A stretch of 64,000 nucleotides of DNA. It comes from Bosea sp. F3-2 (GTDB lineage Bacteria > Pseudomonadota > Alphaproteobacteria > Rhizobiales > Beijerinckiaceae). The first letter of the stretch is position 1. Each line of letters starts with the position of its first letter. Shown piece after piece: positions 35,012 through 47,200 of this stretch. The notes under the pieces are model-generated. The model searched no databases, was not told the origin of the DNA, and worked only from the letters and a program-made list of their open reading frames with translations. A program made the translations under genes and the position numbers. The DNA lies in the NCBI RefSeq assembly GCF_008253865.1, contig NZ_CP042331.1, forward strand, positions 3,692,001 to 3,756,000, written 5' to 3'.

Positions 35012-35821
35012 TCAGGTGTTCTGGTGATCCGAAACTTCGGCGCTTCGGGCGCGCGTCAGCAGCTCATCGAAATTTGTTTCGTCGGCTTTCCGCTCCACGG
35101 CCACGACCGGGATATCCGGCATGCTCTGTCCGAGCAGGAGCGGTGGCCGCGCGAGGACCGCATTCCTGAGACGATGGGCGATGCTGGTCGCGGTCGGCGC
35201 AGGGGCGCCAAGCAAGAGCACGCCGAACTCCGAGGGAGAGACGCGTGCCACGACATCGTAAGGCCGAACGAAGCTCTTCAGAGTGTCGGCAACGTGCAAT
35301 TCCAGAGCCTCAGCGGTATTCCCGTCATCGCGGGTCGCGAGTTCGTTGTAGCCCTCGATCTTCAACAGGATGAGGGAGAGCGCGCTGCCCTCGCGCTGGG
35401 CCCGGCTGAATTCCTGCATCGCCCTGATTTGCAGCCATCTCCGGTTTCCAAGGCCAGTAACCGGATCGACGTCCTGCAGGCGCTCGACCTCGAGGCGATA
35501 TTTGCCGATCTCTTCCCGCGCCTTCCGGGCGTCATCGAGCAGGTCGCCGTCTCGGTCGCCCTCTCCGAGCATCCGGCTCGCAGTCTCGATCTGGCGCAGC
35601 AACTGACCGATGGTCCTGGCCGTACCAGCCAGAGCGACAGCCGCGGCTGCGCCCAATCCGAGCGGCACCCACGCCGGCAGCGCGGTGCCCATGCCCATAG
35701 CCAGGCCCGACGACACGACGATGGCCGCGATGCTGCCTGCGAGCGCGGAGCCCCAGGCCTTCAGACCGCCCGCTCCATGGCGTGCATAGCCTTTGGCAGG
35801 CTCTTGAGGAGAGGTCGTCAT
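35012..35821 (-). CDS. Membrane GGDEF-domain protein with degenerate active site
   Basis: 269 residues: two predicted membrane helices (about 26-44 and 50-68), a short coiled linker, then a GGDEF fold opening with DPVTGLGNRRWL at 119. The signature loop is SPSEF (195-199) in place of GGDEF/GGEEF and the first metal-binding Asp region reads LKIEGYNE, so diguanylate cyclase activity is very unlikely. It could bind GTP or c-di-GMP or act as a protein-interaction module. Between lapG-like protease and secretion genes; probable regulator of adhesin release or secretion, an inference from context. Confidence 0.8.
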   Translation of the reverse strand: MTTSPQEPAKGYARHGAGGLKAWGSALAGSIAAIVVSSGLAMGMGTALPAWVPLGLGAAAAVALAGTARTIGQLLRQIETASRMLGEGDRDGDLLDDARKAREEIGKYRLEVERLQDVDPVTGLGNRRWLQIRAMQEFSRAQREGSALSLILLKIEGYNELATRDDGNTAEALELHVADTLKSFVRPYDVVARVSPSEFGVLLLGAPAPTATSIAHRLRNAVLARPPLLLGQSMPDIPVVAVERKADETNFDELLTRARSAEVSDHQNT

Positions 35822-35998
35822 TCGTGTCCCTCGAAGCGGGTTCCGTTCACGCCCTTTAACAACAGGACACCTAGCTAATTCCCTTCAATATCCCATAAAT
35901 TTATCGAACGAGAAGCTGTTTACGTTAAATTTTCATGTCATCGACCCAGTTGCTCGTCTTGCCGTCGTCTTTATGATAGTTGCGGCAAGGCAGGATGC

Positions 35999-37387
35999 TT
36001 GAGGCGGCTATCGCGCGGGAGCGCTACCCTGGTGACGTCGATCATTGGCCGGGAGCGGCTGCGTTCCATTTCCTGGTTTCGCGGCAAACCCGAAAAGCAG
36101 GCCTTTCGCAGGGGCGACCGACCGCCGCGGCTGGCCTCGCAGGCAATCAGGCTGATCGGCGCTTTTTTGATTGCGGGGCTCGTCTGGGCCAATTTTTCCC
36201 GCGTCGAGGAAATCACGCGCGGTTCCGGACGCGTAATCCCGTCAGCACGCACCCAGGTCGTTCAAAGCGCCGAGGCCGGGGTCGTGCGCGATATCTTCGT
36301 GCGGCAGGGCCAGCGGGTCACGCAAGGCGAACTCATCATTCGGCTGGATGACACGCCAAATGCCGCCAAGGCCGGCGAGGCAGAGGCACAGGGCCGCGCG
36401 CTGCGCGCCCAGATTGCGCGTCTGGAAATGGAGATCGCAGGTCCGGATACGCCTTTTGATTGCCCGAAGGACATCCAAGAGGTCGCGCCTGCCATCTGCC
36501 AGAATGAACAGAAGCTGCTCGCTGCGCGGCAGGAAAATGTCAAAGCGCGTATCGAAAGCTTCAGGGAGAGGCTCGAGCAACGCAAACGAGAGCTGGGAGA
36601 GGTCACCGCGCAGACCCAGCGGTTCACTGAATCACTCGTTCTTGCCGAAAAGGAGCTCTCGATCATCGCCCCAATGGCGAGCAGAAATCTCGTTTCTCAG
36701 CTCGAACTCATTCGTACGCAGCGGCAGGTGGTCGAGCTGAAAGGGCAATTGAGCACAGCCAAGGAAACGACCGCGAAGCTCGAGGCCGCGTTGCGCGAAG
36801 CGAATCTGCTGCTCACCGAGCAGATCTCCCAATTCCGGCGCGAGGCCCTGGCCGAACTGACGGCCCGCCGGGCGGAATGGTCGGTTGTTCAGGAAACGCT
36901 GCGGGGCGCCGAGGAGCGTGTCCGCCGCACCGATGTCCGCTCGCCGGTCGATGGCGTCGTGAATTCTCTCGCGGTGAATACGGTCGGCGCTTACGTGAAC
37001 CCCGGAGAGCGGCTGCTCGACATCGTGCCCTCCGATGGAAAGCTGTTGATCGAGGCGAGGGTCAAGCCCTCCGACATCGCTTTCATCGCCGCTGGGCAAA
37101 AGGCGCTGATCAAAATCTCCGCCTATGATTTCTATCAGTATGGCGGCTTGAACGGCGTGGTCGAACAGGTGTCGGCCGACAGCATCTACGATTCCAACTC
37201 CAAGGAGACCTTCTACGTGGTTCTCGTCCGGGGTGACGAGACCACGTTGAAAATGGGGAAGGGAGTCCACTCGATCATCCCGGGCATGACGGCCGATGTG
37301 GACATCATTACTGGCGACAAGTCGATTCTGGCCTACCTGCTCAAGCCGATCAATCGCGCCAGGCATGAAGCGCTGACCGAGCGCTGA
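35999..37387 (+). CDS. HlyD-family type I secretion membrane fusion protein (LapC-like)
   Basis: 462 residues from TTG 35999, which follows AAGGCAGG; GTG 36032 is an alternative and no in-frame ATG is near. One membrane helix at about 49-65 (IRLIGAFLIAGLVWANFS), lipoyl half-motifs around VVQSAEAGVVRDIFVRQGQRV, a long coiled coil (about 140-300), and RRTDVRSPVDGVVNSLAVNTVGAYVNPGE closing the lipoyl domain; the C-terminus is HlyD-type. It should bridge the inner-membrane exporter (51200) and TolC-like channel (49715). Confidence 0.87.
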   Translation: MRRLSRGSATLVTSIIGRERLRSISWFRGKPEKQAFRRGDRPPRLASQAIRLIGAFLIAGLVWANFSRVEEITRGSGRVIPSARTQVVQSAEAGVVRDIFVRQGQRVTQGELIIRLDDTPNAAKAGEAEAQGRALRAQIARLEMEIAGPDTPFDCPKDIQEVAPAICQNEQKLLAARQENVKARIESFRERLEQRKRELGEVTAQTQRFTESLVLAEKELSIIAPMASRNLVSQLELIRTQRQVVELKGQLSTAKETTAKLEAALREANLLLTEQISQFRREALAELTARRAEWSVVQETLRGAEERVRRTDVRSPVDGVVNSLAVNTVGAYVNPGERLLDIVPSDGKLLIEARVKPSDIAFIAAGQKALIKISAYDFYQYGGLNGVVEQVSADSIYDSNSKETFYVVLVRGDETTLKMGKGVHSIIPGMTADVDIITGDKSILAYLLKPINRARHEALTER

Positions 37388-37986
37388 TGGAACAGGTCGA
37401 GGACGAAGCCGACCTGCGCTCCGTCAAGGAACCGCGTCTACGGCTGTTGACGATCTCCGGGCGTCGGCGAGCATTCAAGCTCGAACCGTCGTTCTGGCGG
37501 GCGCTGGAACATATGGCGGACCAGCAGCGCGAGCGGCTGTCGACGCTGGTCGCCCGGCTCATCGCGAAAGACGGCGGCAATGCCACCGCGCGGCTGCGGG
37601 TGGCTGCGATCGAATGGTACATGCGGGAAGCGCAAGCCGGCCAGCCGAGAAATCTGAAGGGACGCTGGCAACGGATCATCGATCTGATGATCGAGCCGGC
37701 CTTCATCATCAATCAGCACAAGCAGATCCTGCTCTTCAACGGACCGATGCATACGCTCGTCGCCAGCACGGGCGTCCAGTCCCAGCTCCGGCTCGGGCTC
37801 GCGGCAGAAATTGGCCGGGTGCTCGCACTCTTCGAGGAAAACGAACAGCGGATCCTGTCGATTCCCGGTTCGCTGGATGCAGAACACCATTCGCTCAAGG
37901 CAACGGTCAGAGTAACGCTGCTGGAGCGGACGCGTGGGCAGGCTCTTCTTCTTTGCGCGTTGCGGCCAACTCCACCCGCGCCATAG
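37387..37986 (+). CDS. Ribbon-helix-helix domain protein coupled to secretion adaptor gene
   Basis: 199 residues; ATG shares one base with the stop of the adaptor gene (TGATG). N-terminal half resembles the RHH_4 family (PF13467): RRRAFKLEPSFWRALEHMAD then RERLSTLVARLIAKDGG. The second half (PAFIINQHKQILLFNGPMHTL) looks PAS-like and could sense a signal. A DNA-binding protein made with the adaptor is unusual for type I secretion and suggests a local regulator of the adhesin. Function is inferred; the domain match is by eye. Confidence 0.65.
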   Translation: MEQVEDEADLRSVKEPRLRLLTISGRRRAFKLEPSFWRALEHMADQQRERLSTLVARLIAKDGGNATARLRVAAIEWYMREAQAGQPRNLKGRWQRIIDLMIEPAFIINQHKQILLFNGPMHTLVASTGVQSQLRLGLAAEIGRVLALFEENEQRILSIPGSLDAEHHSLKATVRVTLLERTRGQALLLCALRPTPPAP

Positions 37987-38105
37987 GCGGGCTGCTCTTG
38001 AGCGGCTTCGCTTCTGGCTCCTATACGGCTCGACGCCTCGATCACCCGATAATGCCGTAAAGTCAGAGGATCTATTACGTCGCCTGTTAAGCATTCAGCA
38101 ATTAT

Positions 38106-38133
38106 TTGAAGTCCTGATATACGCCAATATAAC
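38106..38133 (+). promoter_or_regulatory. Sigma-70-like promoter candidate for giant adhesin gene
   Basis: TTGAAG (38106-38111) and TATAAC (38128-38133) separated by 16 bases, in an AT-rich stretch 70 bases before the adhesin ATG. It would allow transcription of the adhesin separately from the adaptor/RHH pair. Confidence 0.4.
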
Positions 38134-38202
38134 GCCACTCTTGTCCGAGAACCAAAACTCGCCAAAGCATCCGATCAGACATCAGCGTGATCGGGTTACG
38201 TC

Positions 38203-41200
38203 ATGGTTGAAGGTAGCGGCAACCTCGGCTTCGAAACGAAGATCGAAGCGGGGCAAGTTTCGGCAGAACAGGGCGCCTCGGATCGCGCCGGCCACATTCA
38301 GCTGGCCCAGGCCAAGACGGAGGCGCCGGCGTCGGCGCCTGCACCGGTAACCCCCACGCCCCCATCCGCAGGGTCCGCGACCGATGTGACGCCGCCGGCG
38401 GTTCATTTCGACGCTGCAGCGTCCAAGGTCGTTCGCCTGCCGCAAGGGACGTCGCTCGACAATATCGAGATCACCGGCAAGGACATCGTCCTGAAGCAGG
38501 CTGATGGTCGTACGATCGTCATCGACAACGGTGCCTCCAACGTCCCGACCCTGATGGTGGGGGACGTCGAAGTGCCGGCCGAGACGTTGGCTGCCGTCTT
38601 CGACCGCCAGGGGATCATCGCGGCGGCTGGTCCGGCCGGCGCTCAGGCTTCCAGTATTGGCAGCTCCGGCGGCAACTTCAGCGTGCCGAACGGCAGCGTC
38701 GGTAGCTTCTTCGGGCTCACGGATCTGCTTCCGCCGACGGATCTGCAGTTTCCGACTCTCGAACAGCGCGAGCTCGGCGCCGTCAGGGGGCAGAGCGTCG
38801 GCCCGAGCTCCCTGTCGTCGACGGCGAGCCTGGTGCTTGCGGAAGCGGCCCTGTCGAGCGGGTCCGCCAGCGCCCGGACAGACGAAATTGGGCGTGCCAC
38901 CCTGTCCTTCGATACCGGTACGCTGCCGGTTACCGGCGTCCGCTTTGCGGCCGATCTGGGTTCGCTGCAGACCGAAACCAATGGCCTTCCCGGCGCGGAT
39001 ATCATTTGGGTTCGGCTGTCCGATACGACGGTTGTCGGGCGCGTGGGAGGCGTCGACACCGTTCTTCTCCAGATCGAACCAGCGACCGGTCAGGAGATCG
39101 GCACGATCGGCGTCGTCGTCATGACCACGCTGTTGGGGCCCGTGCCTCATGTTCCGGGCGCCGGGCTTCAGGCGGTCGATCTCGGCTCGATCGGTGTCGT
39201 CGTCGAGACGGGCGCGGGCGCCGCGCAGGGCAGCGTCCAGATCTCGGTCAGCGACGACGTGCCGACGGTGACGGCGGCGGCGGCTGCGGCGACGGTGGTG
39301 GAAGGCCAGACCCTGGCCGGGACCTGGTCGCAGGTGCCGGGCGCGGATGCGGCGGGCGCGGTGACGAAGGTCGTGGTCGGCGGGAGCGAGTACGACCTGG
39401 GCACGGCGATCACGGTCGCCGGGCTGGGCACGCTGACGGTGGCGGCGAACGGGAGCTGGAGCTTCGCGGCGCTGAACAACCTGAACAACCCGGCCGGGCT
39501 GCCGGTCGCCTTCGCGGTGAAGGTGACCGATGGCGACGGCGACGTCGCGATGAGCCCGGTGAGCTTCACGATCACGGACGGGTCGGGCCCGACGCTGAGC
39601 GGGCCTGAGGGCGGCGTGGTGGCGCTGACGGTGGCGGAGAGCGCGCTGGCGAGCGGCTCGGTGCCGGGCAACAGCAATGAGGTCGACAGCGGCACGCTGA
39701 GCTTCACCTCGGGCTCGGACGCGATCGCCGCGGTGGTGTTCGCCGACCCGAACGCGGCGGGCAATGCGATCGCGGCGGATCTCGGGCTGAACGAGGGCGT
39801 GACGCTGAGCTGGGCGCTGTCGAACGGCGACCGGACGCTGACCGGCTCGATCGGCGGGCAGGCGGCGATCGTGCTGACGCTGGGCGGCGGCCAGACGGCG
39901 GCGGCCGGCGGGGCGACGGTGAGCCCGACGGTGACGGCGACGCTGACCGAGCACTTCCCGCATCAGGACAACGCCAATGCCGGCGAGCTGACGCTGTCGG
40001 GGATCAAGGTGATCGCGACCGACACCGACGGCGACCCGGCGGTCGGCGCGGTCACGGTCAAGGTCAGCGACGACGTGCCGACGGTGACGGCTGCGGCGGC
40101 TGCGGCGACGGTGGTGGAAGGCCAGACCCTGGCCGGGACCTGGTCGCAGGTGCCGGGCGCGGATGCGGCGGGCGCGGTGACGAAGGTCGTGGTCGGCGGG
40201 AGCGAGTACGACCTGGGCACGGCGATCACGGTCGCCGGGCTGGGCACGCTGACGGTGGCGGCGAACGGGAGCTGGAGCTTCGCGGCGCTGAACAACCTGA
40301 ACAATCCGGCCGGGCTGCCGGTCGCCTTCGCGGTGAAGGTGACCGATGGCGACGGCGACGTCGCGATGAGCGCGGTGAGCTTCACGATCACGGACGGGTC
40401 GGGCCCGACGCTGAGCGGGCCTGAGGGCGGCGTGGTGGCGCTGACGGTGGCGGAGAGCGCGCTGGCGAGCGGCTCGGTGCCGGGCAACAGCAATGAGGTC
40501 GACAGCGGCACGCTGAGCTTCACCTCGGGCTCGGATGCGATCGCCGCGGTGGTGTTCGCCGACCCGAACGCGGCGGGCAATGCGATCGCGGCGGATCTCG
40601 GGCTGAACGAGGGCGTGACGCTGAGCTGGGCGCTGTCGAACGGCGACCGGACGCTGACCGGCTCGATCGGCGGGCAGGCGGCGATCGTGCTGACGCTGGG
40701 CGGCGGCCAGACGGCGGCGGCCGGCGGGGCGACGGTGAGCCCGACGGTGACGGCGACGCTGACCGAGCACTTCCCGCATCAGGACAACGCCAATGCCGGC
40801 GAGCTGACGCTGTCGGGGATCAAGGTGATCGCGACCGACACCGACGGCGACCCGGCGGTCGGCGCGGTCACGGTCAAGGTCAGCGACGACGTGCCGACGG
40901 TGACGGCTGCGGCGGCTGCGGCGACGGTGGTGGAAGGCCAGACCCTGGCCGGGACCTGGTCGCAGGTGCCGGGCGCGGATGCGGCGGGCGCGGTGACGAA
41001 GGTCGTGGTCGGCGGGAGCGAGTACGACCTGGGCACGGCGATCACGGTCGCCGGGCTGGGCACGCTGACGGTGGCGGCGAACGGGAGCTGGAGCTTCGCG
41101 GCGCTGAACAACCTGAACAATCCGGCCGGGCTGCCGGTCGCCTTCGCGGTGAAGGTGACCGATGGCGACGGCGACGTCGCGATGAGCGCGGTGAGCTTCA

Positions 41201-44200
41201 CGATCACGGACGGGTCGGGCCCGACGCTGAGCGGGCCTGAGGGCGGCGTGGTGGCGCTGACGGTGGCGGAGAGCGCGCTGGCGAGCGGCTCGGTGCCGGG
41301 CAACAGCAATGAGGTCGACAGCGGCACGCTGAGCTTCACCTCGGGCTCGGATGCGATCGCCGCGGTGGTGTTCGCCGACCCGAACGCGGCGGGCAATGCG
41401 ATCGCGGCGGATCTCGGGCTGAACGAGGGCGTGACGCTGAGCTGGGCGCTGTCGAACGGCGACCGGACGCTGACCGGCTCGATCGGCGGGCAGGCGGCGA
41501 TCGTGCTGACGCTGGGCGGCGGCCAGACGGCGGCGGCCGGCGGGGCGACGGTGAGCCCGACGGTGACGGCGACGCTGACCGAGCACTTCCCGCATCAGGA
41601 CAACGCCAATGCCGGCGAGCTGACGCTGTCGGGGATCAAGGTGATCGCGACCGACACCGACGGCGACCCGGCGGTCGGCGCGGTCACGGTCAAGGTCAGC
41701 GACGACGTGCCGACGGTGACGGCTGCGGCGGCTGCGGCGACGGTGGTGGAAGGCCAGACCCTGGCCGGGACCTGGTCGCAGGTGCCGGGCGCGGATGCGG
41801 CGGGCGCGGTGACGAAGGTCGTGGTCGGCGGGAGCGAGTACGACCTGGGCACGGCGATCACGGTCGCCGGGCTGGGCACGCTGACGGTGGCGGCGAACGG
41901 GAGCTGGAGCTTCGCGGCGCTGAACAACCTGAACAATCCGGCCGGGCTGCCGGTCGCCTTCGCGGTGAAGGTGACCGATGGCGACGGCGACGTCGCGATG
42001 AGCGCGGTGAGCTTCACGATCACGGACGGGTCGGGCCCGACGCTGAGCGGGCCTGAGGGCGGCGTGGTGGCGCTGACGGTGGCGGAGAGCGCGCTGGCGA
42101 GCGGCTCGGTGCCGGGCAACAGCAATGAGGTCGACAGCGGCACGCTGAGCTTCACCTCGGGCTCGGATGCGATCGCCGCGGTGGTGTTCGCCGACCCGAA
42201 CGCGGCGGGCAATGCGATCGCGGCGGATCTCGGGCTGAACGAGGGCGTGACGCTGAGCTGGGCGCTGTCGAACGGCGACCGGACGCTGACCGGCTCGATC
42301 GGCGGGCAGGCGGCGATCGTGCTGACGCTGGGCGGCGGCCAGACGGCGGCGGCCGGCGGGGCGACGGTGAGCCCGACGGTGACGGCGACGCTGACCGAGC
42401 ACTTCCCGCATCAGGACAACGCCAATGCCGGCGAGCTGACGCTGTCGGGGATCAAGGTGATCGCGACCGACACCGACGGCGACCCGGCGGTCGGCGCGGT
42501 CACGGTCAAGGTCAGCGACGACGTGCCGACGGTGACGGCTGCGGCGGCTGCGGCGACGGTGGTGGAAGGCCAGACCCTGGCCGGGACCTGGTCGCAGGTG
42601 CCGGGCGCGGATGCGGCGGGCGCGGTGACGAAGGTCGTGGTCGGCGGGAGCGAGTACGACCTGGGCACGGCGATCACGGTCGCCGGGCTGGGCACGCTGA
42701 CGGTGGCGGCGAACGGGAGCTGGAGCTTCGCGGCGCTGAACAACCTGAACAATCCGGCCGGGCTGCCGGTCGCCTTCGCGGTGAAGGTGACCGATGGCGA
42801 CGGCGACGTCGCGATGAGCGCGGTGAGCTTCACGATCACGGACGGGTCGGGCCCGACGCTGAGCGGGCCTGAGGGCGGCGTGGTGGCGCTGACGGTGGCG
42901 GAGAGCGCGCTGGCGAGCGGCTCGGTGCCGGGCAACAGCAATGAGGTCGACAGCGGCACGCTGAGCTTCACCTCGGGCTCGGATGCGATCGCCGCGGTGG
43001 TGTTCGCCGACCCGAACGCGGCGGGCAATGCGATCGCGGCGGATCTCGGGCTGAACGAGGGCGTGACGCTGAGCTGGGCGCTGTCGAACGGCGACCGGAC
43101 GCTGACCGGCTCGATCGGCGGGCAGGCGGCGATCGTGCTGACGCTGGGCGGCGGCCAGACGGCGGCGGCCGGCGGGGCGACGGTGAGCCCGACGGTGACG
43201 GCGACGCTGACCGAGCACTTCCCGCATCAGGACAACGCCAATGCCGGCGAGCTGACGCTGTCGGGGATCAAGGTGATCGCGACCGACACCGACGGCGACC
43301 CGGCGGTCGGCGCGGTCACGGTCAAGGTCAGCGACGACGTGCCGACGGTGACGGCTGCGGCGGCTGCGGCGACGGTGGTGGAAGGCCAGACCCTGGCCGG
43401 GACCTGGTCGCAGGTGCCGGGCGCGGATGCGGCGGGCGCGGTGACGAAGGTCGTGGTCGGCGGGAGCGAGTACGACCTGGGCACGGCGATCACGGTCGCC
43501 GGGCTGGGCACGCTGACGGTGGCGGCGAACGGGAGCTGGAGCTTCGCGGCGCTGAACAACCTGAACAATCCGGCCGGGCTGCCGGTCGCCTTCGCGGTGA
43601 AGGTGACCGATGGCGACGGCGACGTCGCGATGAGCGCGGTGAGCTTCACGATCACGGACGGGTCGGGCCCGACGCTGAGCGGGCCTGAGGGCGGCGTGGT
43701 GGCGCTGACGGTGGCGGAGAGCGCGCTGGCGAGCGGCTCGGTGCCGGGCAACAGCAATGAGGTCGACAGCGGCACGCTGAGCTTCACCTCGGGCTCGGAT
43801 GCGATCGCCGCGGTGGTGTTCGCCGACCCGAACGCGGCGGGCAATGCGATCGCGGCGGATCTCGGGCTGAACGAGGGCGTGACGCTGAGCTGGGCGCTGT
43901 CGAACGGCGACCGGACGCTGACCGGCTCGATCGGCGGGCAGGCGGCGATCGTGCTGACGCTGGGCGGCGGCCAGACGGCGGCGGCCGGCGGGGCGACGGT
44001 GAGCCCGACGGTGACGGCGACGCTGACCGAGCACTTCCCGCATCAGGACAACGCCAATGCCGGCGAGCTGACGCTGTCGGGGATCAAGGTGATCGCGACC
44101 GACACCGACGGCGACCCGGCGGTCGGCGCGGTCACGGTCAAGGTCAGCGACGACGTGCCGACGGTGACGGCTGCGGCGGCTGCGGCGACGGTGGTGGAAG

Positions 44201-47200
44201 GCCAGACCCTGGCCGGGACCTGGTCGCAGGTGCCGGGCGCGGATGCGGCGGGCGCGGTGACGAAGGTCGTGGTCGGCGGGAGCGAGTACGACCTGGGCAC
44301 GGCGATCACGGTCGCCGGGCTGGGCACGCTGACGGTGGCGGCGAACGGGAGCTGGAGCTTCGCGGCGCTGAACAACCTGAACAATCCGGCCGGGCTGCCG
44401 GTCGCCTTCGCGGTGAAGGTGACCGATGGCGACGGCGACGTCGCGATGAGCGCGGTGAGCTTCACGATCACGGACGGGTCGGGCCCGACGCTGAGCGGGC
44501 CTGAGGGCGGCGTGGTGGCGCTGACGGTGGCGGAGAGCGCGCTGGCGAGCGGCTCGGTGCCGGGCAACAGCAATGAGGTCGACAGCGGCACGCTGAGCTT
44601 CACCTCGGGCTCGGATGCGATCGCCGCGGTGGTGTTCGCCGACCCGAACGCGGCGGGCAATGCGATCGCGGCGGATCTCGGGCTGAACGAGGGCGTGACG
44701 CTGAGCTGGGCGCTGTCGAACGGCGACCGGACGCTGACCGGCTCGATCGGCGGGCAGGCGGCGATCGTGCTGACGCTGGGCGGCGGCCAGACGGCGGCGG
44801 CCGGCGGGGCGACGGTGAGCCCGACGGTGACGGCGACGCTGACCGAGCACTTCCCGCATCAGGACAACGCCAATGCCGGCGAGCTGACGCTGTCGGGGAT
44901 CAAGGTGATCGCGACCGACACCGACGGCGACCCGGCGGTCGGCGCGGTCACGGTCAAGGTCAGCGACGACGTGCCGACGGTGACGGCTGCGGCGGCTGCG
45001 GCGACGGTGGTGGAAGGCCAGACCCTGGCCGGGACCTGGTCGCAGGTGCCGGGCGCGGATGCGGCGGGCGCGGTGACGAAGGTCGTGGTCGGCGGGAGCG
45101 AGTACGACCTGGGCACGGCGATCACGGTCGCCGGGCTGGGCACGCTGACGGTGGCGGCGAACGGGAGCTGGAGCTTCGCGGCGCTGAACAACCTGAACAA
45201 TCCGGCCGGGCTGCCGGTCGCCTTCGCGGTGAAGGTGACCGATGGCGACGGCGACGTCGCGATGAGCCCGGTGAGCTTCACGATCACGGACGGGTCGGGC
45301 CCGACGCTGAGCGGGCCTGAGGGCGGCGTGGTGGCGCTGACGGTGGACGACCAGAACCTGGCGGGCGGCAGCACGCCCGGCGGGGCAGACTTCGACCAGG
45401 GGACGATCACCTTCGCGCCGGGCGCGGACGCGATCGCCTCGATCAAGTTCGACACGGATCTCAGTGGGCTGGCGACGGCGAATCTGAGCTGGAGCCGGGT
45501 GTCGGACACGCAGATCCTGGGCAAGGACACGGTGAGCGGCGCGACGGTTGTGACGCTCGACCTCGCGGTCTCGGGCGATGCGGCGACGGTGACGGCGACG
45601 CTTAACAGCAACTACGACGCGCATCCGGGGCTCAACCTGGACGACCTAGTCGATCTCGGCGTGGTCAAGGTGATCGCGACGGACACCGACGGCGACAAGG
45701 CCGAGGGCACAGTAAAGGTGACGGTGTCGGACGACGTTCCGTTGGCGGTGGCCGGTGCGCCTCTCACGGTGTCGGAGACGGATGGTCCGACGTCCGGCAC
45801 CAATCTCCTGGCCAATGATGTGCGCGGCGCCGATGGGGCCAAGCTGACTGCCGTGGATTTCGGTCTCGGCAACGGTTTCGAGACCATCGCAGTGGGTGGG
45901 GCCACCACGATCACCAATGCGAACGGAACCTATACGTTCCAGGCGGACGGAACCTGGACCTTCGATCCGGTCGTCAATTCCAGCACGTCGAACACGACAG
46001 GCAGTTTCACCTATCGGATCACGGACGGGGACGGCGACACGTCGACCGCCACGCAGGTCGTCACCATCGCCAATGTCAACAACGTTCCGACCGGTGGAAC
46101 AGTGGCGGCCACGGTGGACGACGAGGGGCTGGCGCATGGGATCGCCGGCGGCGCCGGGGACGCAGCCACTCATTCGGCGTCGTTCTCGGGCACGCTGACG
46201 GGGTCGGGCGGCGATGGCGCGCTCTCCTTCAGCTTCACCAATCTCAATGGCACCACGGCCACGATCGGCCAGGAGACGGTGACGTATGGCTGGAACAGCG
46301 CAAGCAATGTGCTGACGGCGACGATCACGATCAGCACCGATTCGACGCGCGAGAACAGCGCCCTGTTCACCGTCGCGGTGACGCCAGCGACCGGCGCCTA
46401 CACGCTGACGCTGCTCGACAATGTGCTCCACGCGCCCGGCAACAATGCCGAAAATGGCGACATAACGCTGGCCCTGCATTACAGCGTCGGCGACAGCGAT
46501 GGCGACACGAGTGCCGGCGATACCGGTACCGGAACGCTCAACGTTACCTTCAATGACGACTCGCCCGTCGATTTCACGGCGCAGTCGATGACCATCGAGA
46601 ATGGCGCCAACGCGGTGGGCAGCGGTGCGCTGAACTTCTACGAGAGCATCGGCGCCGATGGTGGCAACGTCGTCTTCAGTGGCGGCACGGATGGTGCGAC
46701 GACGCTGATGAGCGGTGGGACGGCCGTGACCTCCGGCGGCAAGGCCATCTATCTGTATGGCTACGGCACGGACACGCTGACCGGCAAGATCGACCTTGAC
46801 GGCAATGGGATCAAGGAGACCACCGTCTTCAGCGTCAAGCTGTCGCCGAATGCGACCAGCGAAGCGAACGATGTCTATACGACCCAGTTCTTCCGGGCGA
46901 TCGATGACGGGTCGGGAGCAAGCATCACACCTACCAATTTCGGCAAGACGTCTGCTGAGAACTTCAAGGTGATCGAAGGGACTGGCGATCTCGATGTCCT
47001 GATTTCCGGGCAGAATACCGTTACCGGCGCTCTTGCCGTCGTAAAAGGAAATAATTCCAATTCGACGATCAGCATAAGTTCCGGAAACGGCTCGATGATT
47101 GCGGATACGGACCTTCTGCGGTTTGATTTCGCTAACAATGTAACGCTTTCCGGAAGCGGAAATAATCTAGCCATCAATTCACCTATTGCTCACCACGACG

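Noticed and set aside
39250..45347. Possible CRISPR-like array
   Set aside because: Unit length is 816 bases, there is no short repeat/spacer pattern, and units are in-frame coding repeats.
39963..45611. Series of 205-residue minus-strand frames at 816-base spacing
   Set aside because: They are copies of one antisense shadow in each adhesin repeat.
38182..45624. 2480-residue open frame antisense to the adhesin gene
   Set aside because: Composition is dominated by Arg, His, Ala and the frame exists only because the GC-rich 816-bp repeats lack stops in that phase. The plus-strand frame has domains and secretion signals.
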